From contig CALLNU010000024.1 of the NCBI GenBank assembly GCA_938005465.1, positions 1 to 64,000 of the forward strand: DNA of 64,000 nt. Direction: 5' to 3'. The stretch comes from an uncultured Collinsella sp. GTDB taxonomy: Bacteria; Actinomycetota; Coriobacteriia; Coriobacteriales; Coriobacteriaceae. Positions within the stretch are counted from its first letter, which is position 1; each line of letters starts with the position of its first letter. The notes beneath the pieces were generated by a model. The model saw only the letters and a list, made by a program, of their open reading frames with translations, searched no databases and had not been told where the DNA came from. Positions 21,445-30,695 of this stretch are shown here, in pieces. The translations under genes and the position numbers were made by a program.

Positions 21445-21985
21445 GACTGACCGCCAAGGGCCAAAATGGCCCCTCCATCCCTGGGCGACCGGCTCTGGTG
21501 CGCCAAGGAGTGTCCCCAAGTGCCGGCAGAAAAGGAACGTCCCTATCTGCCGGCTAGAGGGCACCGAAGAGAATGGCGTAGGTAGTGGATTCGCCGAGCT
21601 TGAGCTCGTCGCCGGGATTGAGTTGGGCGGAACGGCCGGGTTCGACCTGAATGCAGACGCGCGTGGCCCCGTTTACCACCACGGTTCCGTTGGTGGACGA
21701 CAAGTCCTCGACGTGCCAGATATTTTGAGCATCGCACCAGATATGGGCATGGCGGGCCGAGACATCGTCGCCGACGTCGGTAATATCGCCCTCGCCAGTG
21801 GCCAGCGCGCCAATCTCAACACCCTGCTCACTCGGCTGAATCCAGCGCGGGGCGCTCACGACAAAACTGTTTTGCACGCGCAGCAAGCCCAAGGGGTGCG
21901 CCGGGGCGGGTTCGCGTTCGCCCGCAGTCAGCGACATGCCAAGCGAACGCGGCGTGGATGTGCCTCCGCCACAGGTCGCGTGTGC
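21445..21985 (-). repeat. Copy B of ~535-bp direct repeat (FHA gene 3' end plus downstream DNA)
   Basis: This copy belongs to the intact FHA gene. It matches 14707-15240 in orientation and extent. Homology stops upstream at the AHAT codons (21974-21985) and downstream at about 21445. Confidence 0.8.
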
Positions 21986-22492
21986 GTAGTCGATGGCATA
22001 GTTCACCGAGGACCGCACATCCGCCGAACAACCGACGGCGACAAACAGCACCAGCACGGCCTCGGCGCGCTCGGCGGGCATGAGTTCCGCCGCCTGGGAC
22101 AGGCGATCGAGCGCGTTGCGATAGAGATTCGTGTCCTGGTGGCACTCTTCGAGCGCGCGTACCATCGGTTCACCTGCAGGACCGCACACCATATTGATCA
22201 CAGCCGTGGAGTCCATGGGATTGCGCTGGCGCAGGGCCAGTTGCGACATAATACGCGCAGCCGAGGTACCGTATTCGGCAAAGTAGCGCTGCTGAAGCGT
22301 GCCGACCGGCGCGCGAACGATAAAGCGGGAAACCCAAGAGCGATCGGCGGCTCGGCTCTGCGGGCTGCGGCCGTCGGCGAGCGGACGGGACGAAAGCACC
22401 AAGCCGCACAGCTCGATATGGCTCAGATGCGCCGCGCGCTTAAAGATGTCAAACATGGCCCCGCATGGGGTGAGCTCAACTTGAGATGCCAT
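21554..22492 (-). CDS. FHA-domain signalling protein
   Basis: The 312-residue protein has an uncharacterised N-terminal region (1-~165) and a C-terminal forkhead-associated domain (about 225-305) with the phosphothreonine-binding features ISARHA-like SARHAHIW and EDLSSTNGTVVVNG. It would dock to proteins phosphorylated by the kinase encoded just upstream, whose stop is 4 bp from this start. GGAGG precedes ATG 22492 by eight bases. Target and output unknown. A truncated relative lies at 14818-15291. Confidence 0.88.
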   Translation of the reverse strand: MASQVELTPCGAMFDIFKRAAHLSHIELCGLVLSSRPLADGRSPQSRAADRSWVSRFIVRAPVGTLQQRYFAEYGTSAARIMSQLALRQRNPMDSTAVINMVCGPAGEPMVRALEECHQDTNLYRNALDRLSQAAELMPAERAEAVLVLFVAVGCSADVRSSVNYAIDYAHATCGGGTSTPRSLGMSLTAGEREPAPAHPLGLLRVQNSFVVSAPRWIQPSEQGVEIGALATGEGDITDVGDDVSARHAHIWCDAQNIWHVEDLSSTNGTVVVNGATRVCIQVEPGRSAQLNPGDELKLGESTTYAILFGAL

Positions 22493-22495
22493 GAC

Positions 22496-24340
22496 CTAGG
22501 CCTCCTTGGTCGTAGAAATAGAATCGGACGATACTTCGACAGGTCCGCCAAAAGTACGGGCAGCTGCGGCTCCACCGGCAAGCGGAGTCGCCATCTGGGC
22601 TTTTGTGCGTCGCGGTGCCGAAACGGGAAGTTCAAAGGCAAAGCCCATCGCAAGCAAAAACCACGTAAGCACATAGGTTGCAACCAGGGCGGCAATAAGG
22701 CCGCCCATCACGGCGCGTTGGGAAAATACGCTACATGCAGCCACAACCAGCACCGGAACCTCGCAGGCAGAAAGCGCAAGCACACCCTGCAGGAGCCCCG
22801 AGCGCCGATCGCGCGCAAGTGCCCCCGCGGCAACGCCGGCTATGCCTGGCAGCGCCAACGCCAGTGCGGCAATAATACCCGGTAGCGACCCAGACCACAC
22901 GAGCGATCCCAAAGTCGCCGTCACGCGAGCGCCCGACGCCAGCAGCGCGGCCGAAACCACGACCACAGCCCAAACCACGCCACAGACGACCGTCGCGCCG
23001 ACCATCAGCGCGCGACGAACCGCGCGGCCAGACGCATCCATGGGGCACGGCGTGAGCGGCTCGCCGCGGAGCGAACGACCGACATTTTGCGCATAGTGGT
23101 CACAAAACGCCGAGAGCGCCGCCTCGACCGCCGCCGGCTCGGGACGATCTTTTTGATGGCTGGACAGACAGGCCATCACCACGTCGAACAGCTGGGCATC
23201 GACAAACGCCAGCGCATCGCGTAGCTCTTCGGAATCCGGCTCAAGCCCTAGCTGCTGGGCCTGCTCGGCCGCGGCGAGCGCCACATCGGGCTCACGACGA
23301 AGCAGCTGAGTCAAATCACAACCGGGCGCATGGGCACCAATGGGATAATCGGGCCGCGTGTCCATCTTGAGACGGTAGGGGCTCGCGATGTCGCGCGTCT
23401 TTTTGCGCGAACCCGAGGTGCCCGAAGTGCTCGGCGCGGCTTCGTATGGCGCGACGCCGGCAATGAGCTCGTAAACCGTGCTTGCCGCGGCATAGACGTC
23501 AATCGCCGGCGACATACGCAAAGCGCGCAGGTCGGGAATATCGTCGGTGAGCATCTCGGGCGGGGCATAGGCAACCGTCGCGCGACGCAGCGTGGCATAG
23601 CGCTCCGTAAACGACGCCTTGCCGCCGGTACCGGCCACGGCCGACGCAGGCTCGAGCGCCAGCGACGAGCCAAAGTCGATCAGGCACAGGTCAAAGGTGC
23701 CCTCGGCAAGCTGCCGGTCAAGCGGCAGACGCGCCGCACGCACCATAATATTAGCGGGCGAGATATCGCGATGGACAAAGCCCTCGCCCACCAGGCTCAT
23801 ACGGCAGAGCAGATCGAACAGGTCGCGACCCAGACGCGCCGCCACAAGCGGCGACAGGCGTCCGGCATCGTCCACGGCAAGTCGCGAACGCAAGCGGGCA
23901 AGCGTCTCGCCCTCGACCCATTCCATGACAATTGCAGGCACACCGTCGACCTCGCCCCAGCCATAGAGGCGGGGAAAGCCCTTAAGGCCCGAAAGGGCGC
24001 GATGGCATTCGTATTCCTCGCGAAACGCCGCCTTGAACTTGGCGACCAGCGCCTCGTGAGCGGCATCGTCGTCGAACTCATCGCGCGTCGGCAAGATGAG
24101 CTGCTTGAGTGCCACGGCCTCGCCTTGGGCGTTGACGGCACGCGTCACGCGGCCGATACCGCCACGGCGCATGGTGGCATCGTCGGCAAACAGCATCGTA
24201 AAACGACGCAGATAGGCAGGCAGTTCGTCCTGACCGAGCGCAATGGCCGGCTCAAACCCGTCGACACGCGCCAGGCGCAGGCCGACCATGGGATCGCGAC
24301 CGAGCGATTGTGGTGTGGTGGATGCAAGATCGGTCATCAT
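22496..24340 (-). CDS. Membrane-bound Ser/Thr protein kinase
   Basis: The 614-residue protein has a Hanks-type kinase domain (about 50-380): a glycine-rich stretch GGIGRV, Lys in VALKQL, catalytic loop HRDISPANIM, DFGSS in place of DFG-x-S, and YAPPEM. A poorly conserved linker leads to four or five membrane helices (about 460-590). It lacks PASTA repeats and so differs from PknB. The first codons overlap the upstream stop (ATGATGA), indicating translational coupling. With the FHA protein downstream it makes a compact phospho-signalling module. Confidence 0.9.
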   Translation of the reverse strand: MMTDLASTTPQSLGRDPMVGLRLARVDGFEPAIALGQDELPAYLRRFTMLFADDATMRRGGIGRVTRAVNAQGEAVALKQLILPTRDEFDDDAAHEALVAKFKAAFREEYECHRALSGLKGFPRLYGWGEVDGVPAIVMEWVEGETLARLRSRLAVDDAGRLSPLVAARLGRDLFDLLCRMSLVGEGFVHRDISPANIMVRAARLPLDRQLAEGTFDLCLIDFGSSLALEPASAVAGTGGKASFTERYATLRRATVAYAPPEMLTDDIPDLRALRMSPAIDVYAAASTVYELIAGVAPYEAAPSTSGTSGSRKKTRDIASPYRLKMDTRPDYPIGAHAPGCDLTQLLRREPDVALAAAEQAQQLGLEPDSEELRDALAFVDAQLFDVVMACLSSHQKDRPEPAAVEAALSAFCDHYAQNVGRSLRGEPLTPCPMDASGRAVRRALMVGATVVCGVVWAVVVVSAALLASGARVTATLGSLVWSGSLPGIIAALALALPGIAGVAAGALARDRRSGLLQGVLALSACEVPVLVVAACSVFSQRAVMGGLIAALVATYVLTWFLLAMGFAFELPVSAPRRTKAQMATPLAGGAAAARTFGGPVEVSSDSISTTKEA

Positions 24341-25242
24341 AGGGCAAGCGCCGCCACGTTATTGTTGAAGTTACCGAGCGCGACGTCATCATCGCCGTAA
24401 TGGCCGACCCATTGACATAGGTTGGTGTAACAGCCCCACAGATTGGCATACTGCTGATACCACTTTGACCGGGGCGAGAATGTCTGACGACCGAACTCGG
24501 CTCGAATGACAAACATCTCCCCGACCAGGCTGTCGCACGGTCTGGGATCTCCCGTAGAGTTATAGGTCGAGACCACGTCATTGGCACGAGAAACATAGCC
24601 GTCGAGCATGTTGTACTTGGTCACAAGCCAACTGTGAATGCTCTCTTCTTCAGCAGCGGAAAGGCCACCGGAGTTTGCATCGTTGTCAGTGTTGCCGCCC
24701 GTCGAGCCGCCGTTTCCAGACCCTCCGGTAGAGGAACCCGACCCAGAGCCGCCGCCCGAACTCGATGAATCCGAGCCGGAGCCAGAAGTATCCGAGCTAC
24801 CGGGCTTTCCGGACTGCTGGGCGTCCTGCTCCTTTTGCTGCTCGACCTTATTCACCGTTGCCGCCACGCTATTGTTGGACAACCGATCGATGATCTTGGT
24901 GTTGGTGAGCACGATGGTTTTGCCATTGGCAAGCGTGACTTCGTTGTCCGGGGCCTCGGCGCCGTCCGCATCGTCGGTGCCAAACACAATATGCCCGACC
25001 ACACTTGCCCAAGCATATCCAGTCGTGGTGCCCAGATCGCTTTTGACCTCATGCCCCACGCGCGGTTCGCGTGCGGCATGCGCCTGCATCATGGACGGCA
25101 CGGTCATGCCATAGGCAGAAACGCCAGCTATGACCAGCACCAGCGAGCACGATAGCAGTGCGTACGCCCGCGGCGCCAAGCCCAGTCGGCGTCGTATGCG
25201 CACCGCGGCGCCGCGCTTTGTCTGAGTGCCACCGGGCCGCAT
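24337..25242 (-). CDS. Anchored extracellular protein of kinase/FHA operon, function unknown
   Basis: ATG 25242 (MRPGGTQTKR) is chosen because GGGGGAG sits five bases upstream; earlier in-frame starts lack one. The 301-residue product has a basic N-terminus, a membrane segment (about 25-45: YALLSCSLVLVIAGVSAYGM), an extracellular part with two moderately hydrophobic strands, a Ser/Gly-rich linker (about 145-190) and a C-terminal helical domain with two Cys near WGCYTNLC. I recognise no family. Co-transcription suggests it is a sensor or substrate for the kinase. Confidence 0.75.
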   Translation of the reverse strand: MRPGGTQTKRGAAVRIRRRLGLAPRAYALLSCSLVLVIAGVSAYGMTVPSMMQAHAAREPRVGHEVKSDLGTTTGYAWASVVGHIVFGTDDADGAEAPDNEVTLANGKTIVLTNTKIIDRLSNNSVAATVNKVEQQKEQDAQQSGKPGSSDTSGSGSDSSSSGGGSGSGSSTGGSGNGGSTGGNTDNDANSGGLSAAEEESIHSWLVTKYNMLDGYVSRANDVVSTYNSTGDPRPCDSLVGEMFVIRAEFGRQTFSPRSKWYQQYANLWGCYTNLCQWVGHYGDDDVALGNFNNNVAALAL

Positions 25243-25487
25243 GCGTTCTCCCCCAACAAAAACACGCCGCTCGGGAGCGGCGCATTCATTCGAATCCATA
25301 TTTGAGTGTATCAGCGAACCAAAAAGGTTGCGCAACGAATGGACAAATTAAGGATGCGAGCGGAAGCATCCATGCGATAAGCGGATACGAAGCATCTTTG
25401 TTGCACAACAAACTCACAGTCGCACGGGGAAATTATGACTACCCCGTGCGTCGCGAGGAAAACATACGGCAGGAGCAGGCTCGCCAC

Positions 25488-26084
25488 CTAAATCGCGCGG
25501 CGGGCCTCGATGGCGCGGCCAAGCGTAAGCTCGTCGGCATACTCCAAGTCGCCGCCCACGGGAAGGCCGCTTGCCAGACGCGACACCTCGACGCCCAACG
25601 GCTTGATGGTACGGGCCAGATAGCTCGCCGTGGTCTCGCCCTCGATGTTGGGGTTGGTGGCGATGATGACCTCATGGATATCCTCGTAGCCCAGACGCGC
25701 CAGCAGCTCGCGGATGTGCAACTGCTCGGGACCAATCTTGTCCATGGGACTGATCACGCCGCCCAATACGTGGTAGAGGCCGTGGTAGCTGCCCGTGCGC
25801 TCGATCGCCTGGACATCGCGCGGCTCGCCCACCACGCAAATGCGAGTGGTATCGCGCATCGGGTCCTGGCAGATGGAGCACTCGTCGGCCGTGGCGTAGT
25901 TAAAGCAGCGGCTGCAAAAGTGGACCTCCTGCTTGACCTCCAGGATGGCCTCGGCCAGGCGGCGCGCCTCCTCGGCGTCGGCCTCCAACAGGTAATAGGC
26001 GATGCGCTGGGCCGACTTGGGACCAATGCCCGGCAGACGGCCCAGCTCATCGAGCAGTTTTTGCAGACTGTGGTTGGCACTCAT
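25488..26084 (-). CDS. recR: Recombination mediator RecR
   Basis: The 198-residue protein works with RecF/RecO to load RecA at gaps. It shows the helix-hairpin-helix GIGPKSAQRIAYYLL, the four-Cys zinc finger (CSRC...CSIC), the Toprim domain (ICVVGEPRDV) and a C-terminal Walker-like region. Length is typical. It follows ybaB by 13 bp on the same strand, the usual ybaB-recR pairing. Confidence 0.97.
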   Translation of the reverse strand: MSANHSLQKLLDELGRLPGIGPKSAQRIAYYLLEADAEEARRLAEAILEVKQEVHFCSRCFNYATADECSICQDPMRDTTRICVVGEPRDVQAIERTGSYHGLYHVLGGVISPMDKIGPEQLHIRELLARLGYEDIHEVIIATNPNIEGETTASYLARTIKPLGVEVSRLASGLPVGGDLEYADELTLGRAIEARRAI

Positions 26085-26097
26085 ATATATGCGTGTC

Positions 26098-26418
26098 TTA
26101 GAACGGCATGCCCGGGATGTTGAGGCCGCCGGTGATGGCGCCCATCTGCTTGTTGGCGAGCTCGTTGACGCCGCGGACGGCCTCGTTGACGGCAGCCATG
26201 ATCATATCCTGCAGCATATCGACGTCCTCGGGATCGAGCGCATCGGGATCGATGGTGAGGTTGACGAGCTCCATCTCGCCGTTAACGGTCACCTTGACCA
26301 TGCCGCCGCCGGCAGAGGCGTCGACGGTCTGGGACTTGAGGTTCTCCTGCGCGGCGGCAAGCTGCTCCTGCATCTTGCGAGCCTGCTTCATCATCTGCTG
26401 CATGTTCATACCGGCCAT
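26098..26418 (-). CDS. ybaB: YbaB/EbfC nucleoid-associated protein
   Basis: The 106-residue protein starts MAGMNMQQMMKQARKMQEQL, the long N-terminal helix of YbaB/EbfC, and has the central conserved VKVTVNGEMELVNLTIDP. It binds DNA as a dimer. AAAGGAG precedes ATG 26418. It is translationally close to recR. Confidence 0.95.
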   Translation of the reverse strand: MAGMNMQQMMKQARKMQEQLAAAQENLKSQTVDASAGGGMVKVTVNGEMELVNLTIDPDALDPEDVDMLQDMIMAAVNEAVRGVNELANKQMGAITGGLNIPGMPF

Positions 26419-26757
26419 GATGGCTCCTTTACGTGCGGCCGCACGCCGAGCTGCAAGGGCAGCCGGAGCACGGCGGGACTTTCAAACTCAAAAATCGTAC
26501 CACGGCGCGCGGCGAGAGAGCGGGGCGGACGTGTTACCTCAGTCGATATACATGTCCTCCAATACAAACCGCACTCAAAGATTATGCAAGGTCGAATTAT
26601 GCAAGGTTGCATAATATCGCACACTCAATCTAGTAGAGCCGAATCCGGCATTTCATGTGCGCCACTAAATAGCTAAATGCCGAACCGCTGCTCGAGGCGG
26701 CGCACATGGCGGCAGGGTATAATTTGATTGCCATAGATAGTAATTTGGAGGTGCCCC
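26419..26757. other. Intergenic region with palindrome and probable -10 element
   Basis: It separates divergent ybaB and the 157-residue membrane protein gene. At 26596-26615 a perfect palindrome ATTATGCAA-GG-TTGCATAAT lies next to a direct half-copy at 26581-26591. TATAAT at 26718-26723 fits a -10 for the rightward gene, although no good -35 is seen. Confidence 0.55.
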
Positions 26758-27231
26758 ATGAATGCCCCCAACGCGCTCCAAAACATCCGCTCAAAACACC
26801 CCGTTGCATATGTGGTTCTCTATCTCTTTGTCGGCTGGGCATTGCTGGTTGTCATCACCCATGCCATAGCTTTTGGAGCAGAACTGCTGATAGCCAGCTC
26901 GGACCAGCCCGTCGTCAAATGGGAGACGACCGATGAGTGCACCGACGGAACCCGAACCGTCTACTACAACAGCCCGTCCCTCTATCAAGAGTTCAAGGTC
27001 AAGATAAAGGACTTCAAGATTGTCGATGCCGAGCTAGGCGTTTATTTGGCAATCGGAGCAACCATTAACGCCGAGCAAGTCGAGTACACGGCCAGCCATG
27101 CGACGTATCGTATCGACCTCAGCATCCTAGGCCGACCGTCACGCACCTGTCTGCTCAAATGCGACATACGCGGCACCACACTACACATGTCCGAAATACA
27201 GATGCGCCCGGACAAGGGGTCCTCTTCTTGA
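26758..27231 (+). CDS. Small membrane-anchored protein, function unknown
   Basis: The 157-residue protein has one N-terminal membrane segment (about 17-45) and an extracellular beta-rich region with two Cys pairs (DECTDG; RTCLLKC). GGAGG stands seven bases before ATG 26758. Convergent with dnaX. I know of no family; perhaps a cystatin-like or lipoprotein-like fold, which is a guess. Confidence 0.7.
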   Translation: MNAPNALQNIRSKHPVAYVVLYLFVGWALLVVITHAIAFGAELLIASSDQPVVKWETTDECTDGTRTVYYNSPSLYQEFKVKIKDFKIVDAELGVYLAIGATINAEQVEYTASHATYRIDLSILGRPSRTCLLKCDIRGTTLHMSEIQMRPDKGSSS

Positions 27232-27252
27232 GCAGTATACCCGCCTGCGCAG

Positions 27253-29718
27253 CTACTCCACCGGCTTGAAGATGGTGGCCTGGCCGAAGACGTTGCGGAT
27301 GAGGGCTTTGGCCTCGTCCTCGGTCTGCGGAATGCTCGGGGCTGCACCCTGATGGCCGAAGGGGCTGCCCGCACCGGGGTTGGACTCCCAGGGAGCTGCA
27401 GGAGCGCCCTCCTCTTTGGGGGCAGTTGCAGCGGACTTGGGCGCGGACGCCGCACCCGGCACGTCGAACGGAGGCAGATCGTCCCCGCTCGCATCGACAG
27501 CGAAGCCGCCGACCATAGCGTCGTCGTAGGGCACCTGCTCGGATTCCCACGGCGCGGACTGCGCGACAGGCTGAGCCTTGGGGGCAGCCGAGCGCTCGGG
27601 CGCACGAGGTGCGGGCTCGGTCGGGAGCTTACCCGTGGCAGGAGCGCCGGCGGGGTTGTCGGAGCGTAGCCAGGGGGCTTTGCCCAGGTCAGACGACTTG
27701 GGCGCGGGCGAGACGGGCTTGGGCGCGGGTGTCGGAGCAGCCGGTTTGGGCGCCGCGGGCTTAGGCGCCGACGGGGTCGATGCCGCTACCGGTGCCGTTT
27801 GCTGCTGCGACGCGCTGGCGCTCGAGGATGCAGGGGCCGCCGAGAACACGGGTTGCGGGTCCGCAGATGCCGCAGCCCGTGCAGATGGAGAATGCTCCTC
27901 ATGTTGAGGAGCCGGCGTGCCACCCCCATCCAGGACATAGTCGACGGTGCGACGACCGAAAACCGCGCAGACCGTCGGCAGGACCACCGACTGCGTATCG
28001 GCGCGACCGAGCATCTTAATGGCAAAAGTCGAACCCGCGGGGAACGAGACCGTGAGCTTGGAGCCGTCGTCGGCCGTGGCGCGGGCGTTGAGCAAAAGCC
28101 CTGCGTAGGAAGCCTGACGCGCCTTGACACGCTCGACGACCTCGGCCCATTTGCGCTGGAGCTCGCCGGCGTCCTCAACCGCGGGGGTCTCGGCAGCACC
28201 GGCGGCGGCAACCTGGGCGGCGTTGTTGGGCTTGGACACCGACACGGTCGATGCAGCAGGCGCGGAAGCCGGAGCCGCAACGGGCTGAGGTGCAGGCGTT
28301 ACAGGTCTGGGCGCCGGCGCAGGAGCCGCGGACTTGGTCGCAGGCTGGGCAGCCGGAACAGCAGCGCCGCGGTCCCAAGGCATACCGCCCTGGCGCGCGG
28401 ACGTAGCAGCGGGGGCAGCGGATGCCGCCGGAGCGGCAGCACGAGCGCCCGAAATGAGCGTCGGCTGTTGGGCAGCAGCGGGTACGGATGCTGCAGGCGC
28501 GGCGGCCTGAGCAGCAGCCACGCTCGCCGGCACGGCGCCGTTGGCAATCATGGCCTCCAGGCGTGCCACGCGCTCGGCCAATGCCTCAATCGTTAAATCG
28601 GCCTCGGGACGCGCCAGACGCGTGCAGGCAATCTCGAGCACCAGGCGCACGTCGCTCGCGCCCCTCATCTCCAGTGCGGCATCGTCGAGCACCGTCAGCA
28701 CGCGGGCCAGGCGGTCGGCAGGATGCTCGCCAAAGGCAGCGGCCTCGGCAGCAAGCGCCTCGGCCTGCTCGGAGCCGCCCTCAAACAGCTCGGCACGGGC
28801 ACCGGCAACGCAGGCAACGTACACGTCGCGCACATGCGCCACCAGGTCGCGCGTCAGCTCCAGCAGGTCATTGCCCTCCTCGACCTGCGCACGGATCAGT
28901 CCATAGAGCTCGGCAACATCGCGATCGGCAATGGCGCGGGAAAACTCGCCCAGAATCTGGTCCGAAACCTCGCCCAAAAGCGAGCGGGCGTCGTCCGCAT
29001 GCACAGAACCGTTGCCAAAGACGCTCAGCTGCTCCAGCGTGGAAAGCGCGTCGCGCATACCGCCCTTGGCATGGCGCGCCACAATGGCGAGTGCCTCGTC
29101 GTCGTAATCGAAGCCCTCCTGCTCGCACACGTAAGACAGGCGATGCTCGATATCCTCGTTGCCGATGCGGTGGAAATCGAAGCGCTGGCAGCGTGAGAGA
29201 ATGGTCTCCAGAATCTTTTGCGGGTCGGTGGTGCACAGCACAAAGATCACGTGTGCCGGCGGCTCCTCAAGCGTCTTGAGCAGCGCGTTGAACGCCGCCG
29301 TCGTGAGCATGTGGACCTCGTCGATGATATAGATCTTGTACTTGCCGCGCACTGGGGCAAAGTTGACGGAGTTGATGATCTCCTCGCGCACGTTGTCCAC
29401 GCCGGTACGGCTTGCGGCATCGAGCTCGTAGACATCGGGGTGGTTACCCTCGGCAATGAGCTCGCACTCCTCGCAAGTACCGTCGGGCATGCAGCCGCTT
29501 GCACCCTCGGCGCGCGCCGCCTCGGCATTGCGACACAACAGCGCCTTGGCCAGAATGCGCGCCATGGTGGTCTTGCCCGTGCCGCGCGGTCCGCAGAACA
29601 GGTAGGCGTGGGACAGGCGTCCCTCGGTGATGGCGTGCTCGAGCGTCGAGACGATATGCTGCTGGCCCACCACGGAGTCGAAGGTGAGCGGGCGATACTT
29701 TCGGTACAACGATTCCAT
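27253..29718 (-). CDS. dnaX: DNA polymerase III gamma/tau subunit
   Basis: The clamp-loader ATPase starts at ATG 29718 (MESLYRKYRPLTFDSVVGQ), after GGGGGAG; a longer upstream frame is not supported. The 821-residue protein has Walker A GPRGTGKTT (43-51), a Cys cluster for zinc (C..C..CEEC), Walker B IIDEVHML, the SRC sensor motif and DNA pol III gamma/tau domain III. A long Ala/Pro-rich linker (about 410-760, split by a structured block near 540-620) follows, and a short conserved tail. Unusually long for the family because of the linker. Confidence 0.95.
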   Translation of the reverse strand: MESLYRKYRPLTFDSVVGQQHIVSTLEHAITEGRLSHAYLFCGPRGTGKTTMARILAKALLCRNAEAARAEGASGCMPDGTCEECELIAEGNHPDVYELDAASRTGVDNVREEIINSVNFAPVRGKYKIYIIDEVHMLTTAAFNALLKTLEEPPAHVIFVLCTTDPQKILETILSRCQRFDFHRIGNEDIEHRLSYVCEQEGFDYDDEALAIVARHAKGGMRDALSTLEQLSVFGNGSVHADDARSLLGEVSDQILGEFSRAIADRDVAELYGLIRAQVEEGNDLLELTRDLVAHVRDVYVACVAGARAELFEGGSEQAEALAAEAAAFGEHPADRLARVLTVLDDAALEMRGASDVRLVLEIACTRLARPEADLTIEALAERVARLEAMIANGAVPASVAAAQAAAPAASVPAAAQQPTLISGARAAAPAASAAPAATSARQGGMPWDRGAAVPAAQPATKSAAPAPAPRPVTPAPQPVAAPASAPAASTVSVSKPNNAAQVAAAGAAETPAVEDAGELQRKWAEVVERVKARQASYAGLLLNARATADDGSKLTVSFPAGSTFAIKMLGRADTQSVVLPTVCAVFGRRTVDYVLDGGGTPAPQHEEHSPSARAAASADPQPVFSAAPASSSASASQQQTAPVAASTPSAPKPAAPKPAAPTPAPKPVSPAPKSSDLGKAPWLRSDNPAGAPATGKLPTEPAPRAPERSAAPKAQPVAQSAPWESEQVPYDDAMVGGFAVDASGDDLPPFDVPGAASAPKSAATAPKEEGAPAAPWESNPGAGSPFGHQGAAPSIPQTEDEAKALIRNVFGQATIFKPVE

Positions 29719-29834
29719 GGGTGCTCCCCCGGGTATACTGAGTCTTGTTGCCGCGGCGGCCATGCGGTCGCACGGCATACTGCATTCCATAATAACCCGT
29801 ACGGCGAGCCCGCCGCGATAGGAGTCCAAAGAGC

Positions 29835-30551
29835 ATGGCAGACGCAGAGAGCAGCCTCGTTCCCTCCGAAGCAGCCAACCAGGTCGAGGTCGCACTCGAG
29901 ACGCAGGCCGCGGCCGATGACGGCATTCTGTACCTCAACGAGTATCAGTACGAAAACGACCTGGTCACCGACTTCGCCCGCCTGGTCGCCTCGCCCAGGC
30001 GTCGCGGCTCGCTGTATGTCGCCGCGGCAATTGCCGCGCTCATCGGCATCGGCATGCTGGTGGCCGGCGGCAACTGGATCAAGTTTGGCGTCGTCCTGAT
30101 CGTGTTCGGCGCCTTTTTGGCCTGGTGGAGCAAAAACCTGCACCACACCCTCGCCCGCGACTTTATCGACGCCGTTGAGGCCGACGAGTCCATGGGTGGC
30201 CGCTATCGCCGCGTCGCCGCCAACGAGGACGGCCTGATGGTTTGGGGCAAGAGCGGCAAGTCACAGTTCTTCCCGTTTGAAAAGCTCGACCACGTGCTCG
30301 ACGGCGAGCGCATCTTTGTGGCCATGTTCGCCGACCAGGGCGTGACGATCCCTAAGGACACCTTTGTCCGCGGCGATGCCGAGCAGTTCGGTCCCTTCCT
30401 CAAGGCCCGCATCAACAAAAAACTCCGCATCGAGACCAAACGCAAGAAGATGAAGGCAGAAAAGGCCGCCGTCGAGGCCAAGCAGGGCGACAAGCCCCAG
30501 GAGACCAAGGGCAAGCAGCGCAAGCAGAAGAAGAACAAGAAAAAGCGCTAA
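29835..30551 (+). CDS. YcxB-like membrane protein with lysine-rich tail
   Basis: The 238-residue protein has two adjacent membrane segments (about 60-97), then a PH-like YcxB domain (about 115-190, ANEDGLMVWGKSGKSQFFPFEKL) and an extremely basic C-terminus (Lys/Arg/Gln, 195-238) that could bind nucleic acid or membrane surface. AGGAG precedes ATG 29835. It is divergent from dnaX. Function unknown. Confidence 0.75.
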   Translation: MADAESSLVPSEAANQVEVALETQAAADDGILYLNEYQYENDLVTDFARLVASPRRRGSLYVAAAIAALIGIGMLVAGGNWIKFGVVLIVFGAFLAWWSKNLHHTLARDFIDAVEADESMGGRYRRVAANEDGLMVWGKSGKSQFFPFEKLDHVLDGERIFVAMFADQGVTIPKDTFVRGDAEQFGPFLKARINKKLRIETKRKKMKAEKAAVEAKQGDKPQETKGKQRKQKKNKKKR

Positions 30552-30695
30552 GGCCAAGCCAGGCAGGCAGCCTCGCATCCCGCTATCCTCCCCATGCACC
30601 CGAGCGTGCTACACTAGCAGCATCTATGCCACCGCGAATGGCTCGGCCCCGCGCCCGCCGCTCGCAAACGAACTTTAAACGCACGAGGGTTGGCC

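Noticed and set aside
26419..26757. SRP (4.5S) RNA gene near dnaX/ybaB
   Set aside because: The conserved GGTCAGG/GGAA core was not found on either strand.
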